From the NCBI GenBank assembly GCA_002483285.1, contig DLHP01000027.1, positions 1-28,762 on the forward strand: 28,762 bases of DNA, given 5' to 3'. This document shows positions 15,474-24,375 of the stretch, piece by piece. The stretch is from Flavobacterium sp. UBA7665 (GTDB taxonomy: Bacteria > Bacteroidota > Bacteroidia > Flavobacteriales > Flavobacteriaceae). Under the pieces are notes generated by a model. It was not told the DNA's origin, did not search any database, and saw only the letters and a list, made by a program, of their open reading frames with translations. Numbering within the stretch: the stretch's first letter is position 1; every line of letters starts with the position of its first letter. The translations under genes and the position numbers were made by a program.

Positions 15474-15575
15474 CCCTGATGGAAGCGGCATCCTTTTTCG
15501 CCTTTCTTTAAGGCGGAAAAGATATAGCGGACAGCAGGACCCGAGCGCCAGCGAACTGGCGGAGCAAATAGCTCC
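15471..15575 (+). repeat. Dispersed structured repeat, copy R3
   Basis: Left flank TAGCCCTGATGGAAGCGGCA, then TCC; stem CTTTTTCGCCTT (15493-15504) pairs with AAGGCGGAAAAG (15510-15521), 12 bp including one G-U; right flank ATAGCGGACAGCAGGACCC. Two more hairpins follow: CGCCAG (15546-15551) / CTGGCG (15556-15561), and GGAGC (15561-15565) / GCTCC (15571-15575). The stem differs from those of R1, R2 and R4 while the flanks match. The element begins inside the stop codon of the glycosyltransferase gene and is co-oriented with the following mutase gene. Confidence 0.85.
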
Positions 15576-15588
15576 TAAAAAAAATAAA

Positions 15589-15612
15589 GAATATTGAACA
15601 ACGAATATTGAA
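15589..15612 (+). repeat. Short direct repeat upstream of the mutase gene
   Basis: GAATATTGAA occurs at 15589-15598 and again at 15603-15612, 14 bases apart, followed by TTTTGAA. It lies between R3 and the ATG at 15631, in the place of the promoter or leader. It may be a remnant of another dispersed intergenic repeat or an operator. Confidence 0.45.
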
Positions 15613-15630
15613 TTTTGAAGTTTTAAGACA

Positions 15631-17358
15631 ATGGACATACCACAAAATATCCTCAATGCAGTAAATGAATGGCTGACTCCGGTTTTCGACGCCGAGACCC
15701 AAGCCGGAATTAAAGAAATGATGACCACTTCGCCAAAGGAACTCGAGGAGAGTTTTTACAAAAACCTCGAATTCGGGACCGGCGGCATGCGCGGTGTGAT
15801 GGGCATTGGCACGAATCGCATCAATAAATATACGCTCGGAAAAAATACGCAAGGCATCTCCAACTACATGAAACAGGTGTTTCCCGGAGAAGATTTGAAA
15901 GTCGCCATTGCATACGATTGCCGACACAACAGCAATACGCTCGCTAAAGTCGTGGCCGATGTATTTTCGGCAAACGGCATCAAAGTGTATTTGTTCTCAG
16001 ACATGCGCCCAACACCCGAACTCAGTTTTGCGCTCAAATACTTGAAATGCCAAGCCGGAATTGTACTCACCGCTTCGCACAATCCGCCAGAATACAACGG
16101 TTATAAAGTGTATTGGCAGGATGGCGGGCAGCTTGTTCCGCCGCAGGATGCAGAAATTATCAAAGTGATTGAGGCGTTGCGTTATGACGAAATCAAATTC
16201 GAGGCGAACAACAACCTGATCGAATACATTGACACCGAAATTGACAATGCGTTCCAGCAATCAACGATTGACAACGCAAGTTTCAATACGCCTTCGGCAG
16301 CCAAACAAAACCTGAGCATCGTATTTACTTCGTTGCATGGAACGTCGATTAAGGCAGTTCCCGCGGTTTTAGAAAAAGCAGGTTACACCAATGTACATAT
16401 TGTTCCCGAACAGGCCGAACCCAACGGGGATTTCCCAACCGTAAAATCACCAAACCCAGAAGAACCCGAAGCATTGACGATGGCGCTGGCGTTGGCCGAT
16501 AAACTCGGTGCCGACATCGTGGTAGGAACCGATCCCGATTGCGACCGACTCGGCGTTGCCGTGAGGGATAACGACAACAAGATGATTTTGCTCAACGGCA
16601 ACCAGACCATGGTTTTGATGACGGCCTACTTGCTCGAACAATGGAAACGCGCCGGGAAAATCAACGGCAATCAATTCATCGGCTCGACGATTGTGTCTAC
16701 GCCCATGATGTTGCAACTTGCCGATGCTTACGGCGTAGAATGTAAAGTGGGCTTGACCGGATTTAAATGGATTGCCAAATTTATCAAGGACTTCCCGAAC
16801 CAGGAATTCATTGGCGGTGGCGAAGAAAGTTTCGGTTTTATGGTAGGCGACGCCGTGCGCGACAAAGATGCAGTAGCCGCCACGCTGCTCATGTGTGAAA
16901 TCGCGGCACAGGCGAAAGCGAATGGCAGCTCGGTTTACAAAGAATTGCTACACTTGTATGTGGACCACGGATTTTACAAAGAATACCTCGTGTCGTTAAC
17001 GAAAAAAGGAATTGCCGGTCTCGCAGAAATCAACCAGATGATGGTAGACCTGCGCGAGAATCCGGTCAAGGAAATCAATGGACAACGTGTGGTGATGCTT
17101 GAAGATTACAAGATGTCGACGGCCAAAAACCTATTGACGGGCGAAGTAGAAAACATGACGGTGCCAAAGTCGGACGTGTTGATTTATTATACCGAAGACG
17201 GTGCTAAAATCGCAGCGAGGCCAAGCGGCACCGAACCTAAAATCAAATTCTATTTCAGTGTGAATGCGCCATTAGACCAAGTCGAAAACGCGAAAACAGT
17301 AGAAGCCGAACTCGACGACAAGATCAAAAACATCCTTGAGGATTTAAAAATCATTTAA
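15631..17358 (+). CDS. Phospho-sugar mutase (phosphoglucomutase/phosphomannomutase family)
   Basis: This 575-residue protein is of the alpha-D-phosphohexomutase superfamily, which interconverts hexose 1- and 6-phosphates. All four active-site elements are present: phosphoserine loop TASHNP with S149, the metal site DPDCDR (301-306), the sugar-binding GGGEESFG, and the phosphate-binding RPSGTEPKIK near the C-terminus. GTGGMRGVMGIG near residues 49-60 and the length are typical of the larger PgcA-like group. It probably supplies glucose 1-phosphate or mannose 1-phosphate for the glycan pathway of the neighbouring glycosyltransferase. Its stop codon overlaps the next start codon by one base (TAATG), so it is coupled to the ABC exporter gene. 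Confidence 0.93.
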   Translation: MDIPQNILNAVNEWLTPVFDAETQAGIKEMMTTSPKELEESFYKNLEFGTGGMRGVMGIGTNRINKYTLGKNTQGISNYMKQVFPGEDLKVAIAYDCRHNSNTLAKVVADVFSANGIKVYLFSDMRPTPELSFALKYLKCQAGIVLTASHNPPEYNGYKVYWQDGGQLVPPQDAEIIKVIEALRYDEIKFEANNNLIEYIDTEIDNAFQQSTIDNASFNTPSAAKQNLSIVFTSLHGTSIKAVPAVLEKAGYTNVHIVPEQAEPNGDFPTVKSPNPEEPEALTMALALADKLGADIVVGTDPDCDRLGVAVRDNDNKMILLNGNQTMVLMTAYLLEQWKRAGKINGNQFIGSTIVSTPMMLQLADAYGVECKVGLTGFKWIAKFIKDFPNQEFIGGGEESFGFMVGDAVRDKDAVAATLLMCEIAAQAKANGSSVYKELLHLYVDHGFYKEYLVSLTKKGIAGLAEINQMMVDLRENPVKEINGQRVVMLEDYKMSTAKNLLTGEVENMTVPKSDVLIYYTEDGAKIAARPSGTEPKIKFYFSVNAPLDQVENAKTVEAELDDKIKNILEDLKII

Positions 17359-19184
17359 TGGAGAATTACAAGAAGATACTCCCTTTTATAAAACCGTACA
17401 AAACCAACGCGGTACTCAACATCACGTTCAATATATTGTACGCGCTGTTCAGTTCGCTGTCGATGCTTTCGTTGTTGCCCATGCTCAACATCATGTTTGG
17501 CAAACAGGAGAAAATCGTCGAAAAACCAGTACTGCATTCTATTCTGGATTTGGGCGGTTACCTTAAAGATTCGCTTTCCTATTACATCACGAAATTTTCG
17601 GCCGAAGATCCGGTAATGGCTTTGGTACTTGTAATTTCATTGATCATTTCGCTGTTTTTCCTCAAGAACCTGTTCAACTATTTCGCGATGGTGCACATCA
17701 CCGTTTTGCGCAATGGCGTACTCAAGGATTTGCGCAACATACTTTTTAAGAAAATCATCGAGTTGCCCATTTCCTTCTATTCTGAAAAACGCAAAGGCGA
17801 TGTCATGGCGCGTATGCTGGGCGATGTTGGCGAAGTACAGACTTCGTTCTTTTCTATTTTTGAACTCGTCATCCGTGAACCTTTGACGATTTTATTCACG
17901 ATTGTTACGATGTTTTTCATTAGTGTGAATTTGACCTTATTCGTGTTTATTTTCATTCCTCTGACGGGATGGATTATTTCGCGGATCGGAAAATCGCTAA
18001 AAGGAAAATCAGAGCGTGCGCAACAGGAATCGGGCTATTTCATTTCGATTTTAGAGGAAACCCTGAGTGGACTCAAAGTCGTGAAAAGCTACAACGCCGA
18101 AGGGAATTTCAAGGACAAGTTCAACGCTTCGGTGGGTAGTTTGCAAAAATTATCGAATTCTATCGGCAACAAGAATAACCTCGCTTCACCATTGAGCGAA
18201 TTTCTAGGCATCGTCACCATCGCTATCCTTTTATTGTACGGCGGACAAATGGTACTGGTATCCAAAACCCTCGAAGGCGCAGCGTTCATCACCTACATGG
18301 CTTTGGCGTACAACATCCTTACTCCTGCAAAAGCGATTTCAAAAGCTTCGTACCAGGTGAAAAGTGGGCTTGCTGCCGCCGACCGTGTGTTTGCGGTTTT
18401 GGAGCAGGAAAATGAAATTACCAGTAAGGCAAATGCCATCCAAAAAGAAACATTCGACAAAGCTGTCACGATAGAAAACATCAATTTTCGTTACGAGCAA
18501 GAGAATGTACTCAAGGATTTCACCCTTACGGTGAACAAAGGGAAAACCGTGGCACTCGTAGGCCAATCGGGTTCTGGAAAAAGTACCATTGCCAATCTTT
18601 TGACACGTTTTTACGATGTAAATGAAGGTAAAATCGCCATCGACGGCGTGGATATTAAAGACATGGATTTGCATTCTTTACGCAGTTTGATTGGTCTGGT
18701 TACCCAGGACAGCATCCTTTTTAACGATACGATCAAGTCGAATATACTACTCGGAAAACCCGACGCCACCGACGAGGAAATCATCGATGCGCTCAAAATC
18801 GCCAATGCGTATGAATTTGTGAAAGATTTACCGGATGGCATCTACACCAACATCGGCGACAGCGGAAACAAACTCTCGGGCGGACAAAAACAAAGACTCA
18901 GTATTGCGCGCGCGGTACTCAAAAACCCACCGATTATGATCCTCGATGAGGCGACTTCGGCACTCGATACTGAAAGCGAAAAACTCGTTCAAGTGGCACT
19001 CGAGAACATGATGCAAAACCGCACCTCGATTGTAATCGCGCACCGATTGTCGACCATCCAAAAAGCCGATTTGATTGTCGTGATGCAGAAAGGCAAAATT
19101 GTAGAACAGGGCACACACGAACAACTGATCGCGATGCACGGCACCTACAACAAATTGGTGACGATGCAATCCTTTGAAAGTTAA
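17358..19184 (+). CDS. MsbA-like ABC exporter (fused permease and ATPase)
   Basis: This 608-residue half-transporter has a transmembrane domain (about 1-340; hydrophobic segments near 18-45, 85-110, 170-210 and 280-325) and a C-terminal nucleotide-binding domain. Walker A is GQSGSGKST (402-410), the Q-loop is VTQDSILF (448-455), the signature LSGGQKQR (506-513), Walker B PIMILDE (525-531), the D-loop SALD and the switch histidine H562 (IAHRLST). The fused layout and full length fit lipid flippases or exporters of the MsbA type, working as homodimers in the inner membrane. Substrate unknown; context suggests a lipid or lipid-linked glycan. It overlaps the mutase stop codon by one base, and the DUF2971 gene follows 6 bases later. 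Confidence 0.92.
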   Translation: MENYKKILPFIKPYKTNAVLNITFNILYALFSSLSMLSLLPMLNIMFGKQEKIVEKPVLHSILDLGGYLKDSLSYYITKFSAEDPVMALVLVISLIISLFFLKNLFNYFAMVHITVLRNGVLKDLRNILFKKIIELPISFYSEKRKGDVMARMLGDVGEVQTSFFSIFELVIREPLTILFTIVTMFFISVNLTLFVFIFIPLTGWIISRIGKSLKGKSERAQQESGYFISILEETLSGLKVVKSYNAEGNFKDKFNASVGSLQKLSNSIGNKNNLASPLSEFLGIVTIAILLLYGGQMVLVSKTLEGAAFITYMALAYNILTPAKAISKASYQVKSGLAAADRVFAVLEQENEITSKANAIQKETFDKAVTIENINFRYEQENVLKDFTLTVNKGKTVALVGQSGSGKSTIANLLTRFYDVNEGKIAIDGVDIKDMDLHSLRSLIGLVTQDSILFNDTIKSNILLGKPDATDEEIIDALKIANAYEFVKDLPDGIYTNIGDSGNKLSGGQKQRLSIARAVLKNPPIMILDEATSALDTESEKLVQVALENMMQNRTSIVIAHRLSTIQKADLIVVMQKGKIVEQGTHEQLIAMHGTYNKLVTMQSFES

Positions 19185-19190
19185 AACGGA

Positions 19191-19889
19191 ATGTACACCA
19201 ACGACAAAAATATCAAGTTGCCCGATGACGAGACTGTTGTCTGGAAATACCTCGATTTGTCTAAATTTGTGGATTTATTGTTGTATCGAAAGTTGTTCAT
19301 GTCGCGCTCTGACAAATTCGAGGACCAATACGAGGGCACGTTCAGCGAACCGACTTTTGAAGAAATCCGGAAGCTCTCGGTAGACAATCCCGACTTCCTT
19401 GATTATTACAAGACGCACCGCACCAAAGTCGTCATCAGCAGTTGGCACAGCAACGAATACGAGTCGTTTGCGATGTGGCAGATTTTCACCCAAAAATCAG
19501 AAGGACTCGCCATCCAATCAACAGTAGGAAGGATCAAGAAGGCACTCGCGCCCGAAAAAACGTTCCTGCAATATATTGGTGAGGTCAATTATATCGATTA
19601 CAAGAAAGAGCATATCCCGTTTGAGGACGCGTTCTTTCCGTTCTTGTTCAAACGCAAGAGTTTCCAGTACGAACGCGAAATCCGCATCCTGACCGATACC
19701 ACCGCGCACAACATGAAAATAGACAACGGGCTTAAGGTAGATGTAGACTTAGGCGGGCTTATTGAAAAAATCTACATCCATCCCAAATCAGAAAACTGGT
19801 ACAAGAATTTGGTCATCGAGCTGGTCAAGCGCCTTGGGTTCGATTTCGCTATTGAGAAATCAGATCTCGAAAGTGACATCCTTATCTAG
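19191..19889 (+). CDS. DUF2971-family protein
   Basis: This 232-residue cytoplasmic protein has no signal or membrane segment. The conserved blocks of DUF2971 are present: WKYLDLSKFVDLL (18-30), LFMSRSDKFEDQYEG (35-49), SSWHSNEYESFAMWQIF (83-99) and FKRKSFQYEREIRIL (153-167). The biochemical role of the family is not known to me. The regular spacing of conserved Tyr/Trp, Ser-rich and Glu motifs is suggestive of an enzyme active site. It is the last gene of the operon, 6 bases after the exporter gene, and no terminator is obvious between it and the next gene. Confidence 0.82.
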   Translation: MYTNDKNIKLPDDETVVWKYLDLSKFVDLLLYRKLFMSRSDKFEDQYEGTFSEPTFEEIRKLSVDNPDFLDYYKTHRTKVVISSWHSNEYESFAMWQIFTQKSEGLAIQSTVGRIKKALAPEKTFLQYIGEVNYIDYKKEHIPFEDAFFPFLFKRKSFQYEREIRILTDTTAHNMKIDNGLKVDVDLGGLIEKIYIHPKSENWYKNLVIELVKRLGFDFAIEKSDLESDILI

Positions 19890-19899
19890 GTATTTACTA

Positions 19900-19930
19900 T
19901 TTTTACCGCCTATCGTCATACATAAATTTA
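19900..19930 (+). promoter_or_regulatory. Weak promoter candidate of the imelysin gene
   Basis: TTTT at 19900-19903 and TAAATTTA at 19923-19930 are 19 bases apart, but each box deviates by one base. The transcript would have a very short leader before the ATG at 19942. Confidence 0.3.
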
Positions 19931-19941
19931 ACATCTATACA

Positions 19942-21027
19942 ATGAAAAACAAAATCCTTAGTTTATCTGTTATTGTTTTTACGGCTTTGATTTTGGCCGA
20001 TTGCGACAATAGTAGTTCTTCAGAATCATTTTCTACCGACTCCCCGATACGTACTGCCGTACTCACCAATTTATCGAACAGTGTAATTGTTACCAACTAC
20101 GAAACGCTCAATACCAAGGCCACCGATCTGGAAAACCTAATCAATGGCATTACCGCGCCAATGACCGACACCCAACAGGCCGACCTCAAACTGGCCTGGC
20201 AAGCGGCGCGATTAGAATGGGAACAATCAGAAGCGGTAGATTATGCGGCACCGAGCATTAAAAATACCGTACAGCCGGCGATTGATTCCTGGCCGGTTGA
20301 TGCAGTTGCGATGGGCGTTATCATCGGAAACGGCGCGCCAATTACACCACTTACGCTGGCAAACAACAACGCGATCAGGGGTTTCCATGTCATAGAATAC
20401 TTGGTGTGGGGCATCGACGGAAACAAAACCGCAGCCGACCTCACAGAAAGAGAAATTGAATTCCTTAAAGCCGCTGCGGCAGATTTGCAGGACAATACCC
20501 AAAAGATGTATGACTCATGGCGTACGGATGGTGAAAATTATGCTGCAAACTTCATATATGCAGGAAAAACAGGCAGTATTTTTCCGTCGCAAAAATCGGC
20601 TTTGGTCGAAATTGCAAAAGGACTGGCTGCGCTCGGCAATAAGGTGGCCGATGAAAAAATCGGACAACCGTTGAGCGGTAACTCGGGCGCACCAAAACCC
20701 GAGGCAGAAGAGTCTCGTTTGAGTAACAATACCAAACAAGATTTGGCGAACAACATCCTGGGGATAAAAAATATTTACATGGGCGATTTTAATGGTGCCG
20801 ATGGAATGGGCTTGAGCGATGTGGTGATCCTCACCAATCCAACACTCGACAGCTCGCTTAAGACCAAAATCACCGAAGCCATCGACGCCATCGATGCCAT
20901 CCCGGACACTTTTTCTACGGCGATAATAAATGACAGACCTGCCGTTCAAAACGCACAAAACAAGATGAACGAACTCCAGGATTTGGTTGAAACCCAATTG
21001 TTGCCATTCCTGCAAAATCTACAGTAG
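19942..21027 (+). CDS. Imelysin-like (M75 / EfeO-type) lipoprotein
   Basis: This 361-residue secreted protein begins MKNKILSLSVIVFTALILADC; C21 is a likely lipidation site, although Asp before the cysteine is unusual for a lipobox. The mature part is all-helical, as in imelysins, with the signature GxHxxE at 147-152 (GFHVIE), the W-containing segment LKLAWQAARLEWEQSE (82-97) and DSWPVDAVAMGVIIGN. A second conserved stretch near 280-295 (MGDFNGADGMGLSD) follows. These proteins are linked to iron uptake; the GxHxxE motif may bind metal, but peptidase activity is doubtful for the family. The ATG at 19942 was chosen because it yields the signal peptide; the longer frame from 19762 runs into the previous gene and has no signal. 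Confidence 0.87.
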   Translation: MKNKILSLSVIVFTALILADCDNSSSSESFSTDSPIRTAVLTNLSNSVIVTNYETLNTKATDLENLINGITAPMTDTQQADLKLAWQAARLEWEQSEAVDYAAPSIKNTVQPAIDSWPVDAVAMGVIIGNGAPITPLTLANNNAIRGFHVIEYLVWGIDGNKTAADLTEREIEFLKAAAADLQDNTQKMYDSWRTDGENYAANFIYAGKTGSIFPSQKSALVEIAKGLAALGNKVADEKIGQPLSGNSGAPKPEAEESRLSNNTKQDLANNILGIKNIYMGDFNGADGMGLSDVVILTNPTLDSSLKTKITEAIDAIDAIPDTFSTAIINDRPAVQNAQNKMNELQDLVETQLLPFLQNLQ

Positions 21028-21060
21028 GAACGGGTAACATGTACATTCCCGTAACTTTAT

Positions 21061-21099
21061 AAAAAAAGCGCCCGACAGTTTTGCCGGACGCTTTTTTTT
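21061..21099. terminator. Bidirectional terminator
   Basis: AAAAAAAGCG and CGCTTTTTTT bracket an inner CCG / CGG pair with one mismatch between, and the loop is ACAGTTTTGC. A-runs and T-runs on both sides let it serve the imelysin gene (plus) and the EF-hand lipoprotein gene (minus). Confidence 0.87.
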
Positions 21100-21117
21100 A
21101 TAGGCTTATGGATAGAA

Positions 21118-21843
21118 TTAAATCGGGTTGTAATCAGACACTTTCCAATCCTTGCCAGACAAATCAATAAAATGGTAGTGCATGACATCCTTTTTATCGA
21201 ACTCTCCATTTTTATTAGCGTCTTCGATGGTCCTAAAATACAAGCGGTTTTCTGACTCAATCAGATTCCAGTCAATCAATTCTAAAAAATCGGTAGAAAC
21301 TTTGGTAAACCGTTTGCCCGACACTTCGCTCAGGTAAAGGGATTTGATGTCTGAGGCGTCGAGCTTACCATCTTTGTTGGTGTCCATGTCGGCGAGCGTG
21401 TAGACCAGGATTTGTTGCTTGGTTTTGTCGGCTACCGATTTGAGAAAAGTCACCGTTTGGATGAGCATGGGCTTATCGGTCAGCGCGTGCAGCGAATCCG
21501 AACCCATTTCGCGAAATTTAAGATTGCGCAAATAACCCGCAATCTCATTCTCCCCGTAATTGGAGATCTTAAACCGAAGATCGTTAGACGCTGAAGACTC
21601 ATAACCTCCACGAGCATTCCCACCATAAATATTGAGGTCTCCGACGGGAAAAATAAGATAATTGGTTCCCTGGAATTGTACCGGTAGATCGGCTATTTCA
21701 ATTTGGGTGGTATCGATTTTTACACTCGTTTTAGGCTTTGCCGAATCGTCGTAGCTCACCTTTGGCTTTTCGGGTGCTTCTTTTTGGCAGCTTACCCCGA
21801 GGACAACCGCGATCAAGGCGAAGAAAAGAGAAGTCTGTTTCAT
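21118..21843 (-). CDS. Lipoprotein with two EF-hand calcium sites
   Basis: This 241-residue protein has a lipoprotein signal peptide ending in lipobox VLGVSC with C19; the following QKE resembles the lipoprotein surface-export signal (C-x-K-D/E) described in Flavobacteriia. Two EF-hand loops are visible: DTNKDGKLDASD (154-165) and DANKNGEFDKKD (208-219), the first preceded by a canonical helix. The region before them (about 45-145) is beta-rich and unassigned. A calcium-binding outer-membrane or surface lipoprotein is likely. The ATG at 21843 was chosen over that at 21870 because it starts the signal peptide. It follows the TonB-dependent receptor gene by 52 bases and may be its accessory protein. 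Confidence 0.8.
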   Translation of the reverse strand: MKQTSLFFALIAVVLGVSCQKEAPEKPKVSYDDSAKPKTSVKIDTTQIEIADLPVQFQGTNYLIFPVGDLNIYGGNARGGYESSASNDLRFKISNYGENEIAGYLRNLKFREMGSDSLHALTDKPMLIQTVTFLKSVADKTKQQILVYTLADMDTNKDGKLDASDIKSLYLSEVSGKRFTKVSTDFLELIDWNLIESENRLYFRTIEDANKNGEFDKKDVMHYHFIDLSGKDWKVSDYNPI

Positions 21844-21895
21844 GTTCTTTCTATTGCAATGGAGTTTCAAATATAGGCAATTCGCGTCGACCCGT

Positions 21896-24364
21896 TTAGA
21901 TTTTAATCGCCAATTTGACGTTAAAAACCCGTGTGGTCAGGTAATTCGGGATTGCCGATTGGCTCTTTTCATAAACATCACGCACCCAGGTATTGGTAAT
22001 GGCGTTTTGGTTGTCGAACATATTGAATATCTCGAATCCAATGGAGAAATCCTGGAATTTCCTGAGCCAATGCCCTTCGGGGCGTTTGTCTCCTTTGTTC
22101 TTCTCGGTGAGTACATAAGAAAACCCAACATCGGCACGACGGTAATCCCTGAGGCGCGATTGGTATACATAAGGATCTGCGTATGACGGTGAACCGCCGG
22201 GCAATCCGGTGTTGTAAACCAGGTTCAGGTAAATTTTGACGCTTGGCGCCACAGGCATGAAATCCTGGAACAAGATGCCAAATTTAAGCCTTTGGTCTGT
22301 TGGGCGTGGAATATAGCCTCGGTTGTTGACGTTCTCTTCTGTTTTGAGGTAGCCAAAGCTCAGCCAGGATTCGGTGCCTTTTACAAACTCGCCGTTGAGC
22401 CTGAGGTCGAGCCCTTGGGCAAACGCTTCTGCCGTGTTGTTGGCCGCATAACGGATCCTCACGTTTTCAAGCGTGTACGGATTCACGTCGGTCATGGACT
22501 TGTAATACGCTTCGGTCACCATCTTGAACGGACGTTCCCACATCTTAAAACTGAAATCGTTACTCAACACGATATGAAACGAAGATTGCGCCTTCACGTT
22601 GGGTTGCACCACGCCGTTTTGGTCGCGCAACTCCCTATAGAATGGCGGTTGGTAGTACATCCCTCCGGATACGCGAAAAACCATGTCTTTGTTCCAGTCG
22701 GGTTTGATGGCCACTTGTGCCCTTGGGCTAAATACAAATTGGCTGTCGCCGTTGATGTTGTCACCAGTTACTTGCCATTGGTGCGCGCGCACGCCGGCGT
22801 TGTACCAGACTTCGCTCGATCCTAATTTATCCTTAAGGCTCCACTGCGCATAACCCGAAAACCTCGAAATCGTTGCAAAATTTTTGGCCCGTACATTCTG
22901 GTAAGGAACCAGTGGCCCAGTATAAGGTGTGTAAGGCTGGTTGTTCAATGGCAATCCTTTTGGCGGGTTGAGAGAAAACCCAGCAGAATCAATCACTTCC
23001 CACTCTACGACACGGTCACGGATGTCTTCGCGTGTGTATTTGAAACCCCATTCTACCTGATGCTTTTTGATGTTGTGCGCGCCTTTGATTTCGGCATTGA
23101 CAATCAACGCATCCAAATCATTGCGGGCGTGGTTGAGTTGAGTCCCGATGCCACGGGTAAAAGTCACATCGCCAAAAGTCTCAGAGCCAACATTGGTATC
23201 TACTTCGCCCAAACCATAGGAAGCAAAAATGTCGAAATACTCCTGTTCTAAAGTATGGTAGGCCGAGCCGATGAATTTCAAGGTGAAATTTTCATTGACC
23301 GTAAAGGTAGTTTTCATCGCCCCGAAATAGGTATCGTAGCGGTCTTTCTCGCGTCCGTCGTATAGAATCTGGATAGCGATGGGCTCGAGGAAAGTCCCAA
23401 ATTTGGTCTCGCGTGTTAGTGGTTGGTAGTTGTAGCGGTTTTGCGAAATGTTCCCAAGGAAACTCCATTGCCAGCGATCAGACGGTGTATAGGTAATGTT
23501 GGTCTGGATGTCGGCAAAAATGGGTTTGAAATTGGTCTGCGTTTCCTGGCTTTCTACGAGCAGGCTGTTGTCGCGGTAGCGGATTCCGGTAATGGCGGTC
23601 CATTTGTTGTCTTTGGAGGCTAAATCGACGGCAAGGCTTCCGCCGAGGAAACTGAGTTCGGTAGCGGCACCAAAACGAGTGGGCTTGCGGTAGGTGATGT
23701 CTAGCACCGACGAGAGTTTGTCTCCGTATTTGGCTTGAAATCCACCGGCCGAAAAATCGACGTTTTGTACCATATCGGTATTGGTAAAGCTCAACCCTTC
23801 TTGTTGGCCCGAACGAATCAAGAACGGACGGTAAATCTCTATTTCATTGACATAGACGAGGTTTTCGTCATAGTTTCCACCGCGCACCGAGTAAGCGGTA
23901 CTGAGTTCGTTATTGCTGGTCACTCCGGGCAACGTTTTAATCACGTTTTCTATACCGGCGTTGGCTCCGGGGATTTTGCGGATGACTTCGGGTGCGATAT
24001 TCACGATGCCCTGTACCCGTTTGCGGTTGTTGATGATGGTGACTTCGCCCAATTCTTCGGCAGTGTTGTTCATCACCGGGTTGAACTCAAAGTATTCGTT
24101 GGATTTGAGTTCTAAAGTTATCGTGCGTTTCTTAAGTGTCACGTGGGTGAAAATCAAGTCGACCTTCTGGTTCGCCAGAATTTCAATCTTGTAAAAACCA
24201 TCGCGATCGGTGACCGTCGCTTTTCCCGAGGCGGAGACATTGACTCCATTAACGGGGCTTCTGTTTTCGTCGAGAACAACTCCGGTAACGGTAGCCGTTT
24301 GGGCGAATCCTGCGATAGTGATAAAAAATAAAAGAAGGGTGAAGAGTGGGTTTTTGGTTCTCAA
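21896..24364 (-). CDS. TonB-dependent outer-membrane receptor
   Basis: This 822-residue protein has a signal peptide (1-21), an N-terminal carboxypeptidase-regulatory-like beta-sandwich (about 24-105: TGVVLDENRSPVNGVNVSASGK...TVTDRDGFYKIEI), a plug domain (about 110-230: VIRKIPGANAGIENVIKTLPGV, SVRGGNYDENLVYVNEIEIYRP), and a beta-barrel to the C-terminus, which ends in the aromatic/hydrophobic strand TTRVFNVKLAIKI. The ligand is unknown; no SusD-like partner is adjacent, so it is not a Sus-type glycan transporter in the strict sense. It lies 11 bases after the M23 peptidase gene and upstream of the EF-hand lipoprotein gene, and is probably transcribed with both. Confidence 0.93.
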   Translation of the reverse strand: MRTKNPLFTLLLFFITIAGFAQTATVTGVVLDENRSPVNGVNVSASGKATVTDRDGFYKIEILANQKVDLIFTHVTLKKRTITLELKSNEYFEFNPVMNNTAEELGEVTIINNRKRVQGIVNIAPEVIRKIPGANAGIENVIKTLPGVTSNNELSTAYSVRGGNYDENLVYVNEIEIYRPFLIRSGQQEGLSFTNTDMVQNVDFSAGGFQAKYGDKLSSVLDITYRKPTRFGAATELSFLGGSLAVDLASKDNKWTAITGIRYRDNSLLVESQETQTNFKPIFADIQTNITYTPSDRWQWSFLGNISQNRYNYQPLTRETKFGTFLEPIAIQILYDGREKDRYDTYFGAMKTTFTVNENFTLKFIGSAYHTLEQEYFDIFASYGLGEVDTNVGSETFGDVTFTRGIGTQLNHARNDLDALIVNAEIKGAHNIKKHQVEWGFKYTREDIRDRVVEWEVIDSAGFSLNPPKGLPLNNQPYTPYTGPLVPYQNVRAKNFATISRFSGYAQWSLKDKLGSSEVWYNAGVRAHQWQVTGDNINGDSQFVFSPRAQVAIKPDWNKDMVFRVSGGMYYQPPFYRELRDQNGVVQPNVKAQSSFHIVLSNDFSFKMWERPFKMVTEAYYKSMTDVNPYTLENVRIRYAANNTAEAFAQGLDLRLNGEFVKGTESWLSFGYLKTEENVNNRGYIPRPTDQRLKFGILFQDFMPVAPSVKIYLNLVYNTGLPGGSPSYADPYVYQSRLRDYRRADVGFSYVLTEKNKGDKRPEGHWLRKFQDFSIGFEIFNMFDNQNAITNTWVRDVYEKSQSAIPNYLTTRVFNVKLAIKI

Positions 24365-24375
24365 GAGCGTATGTT

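Noticed and set aside
15474..15630. tRNA gene or promoter array between the glycosyltransferase and mutase genes
   Set aside because: The hairpins do not form a cloverleaf and there is no T-loop motif; the sequence is explained by repeat R3 and a short direct repeat.
19762..19941. N-terminal extension of the imelysin gene from 19762
   Set aside because: It overlaps the DUF2971 gene in another frame and would bury the signal peptide that starts at the ATG at 19942.
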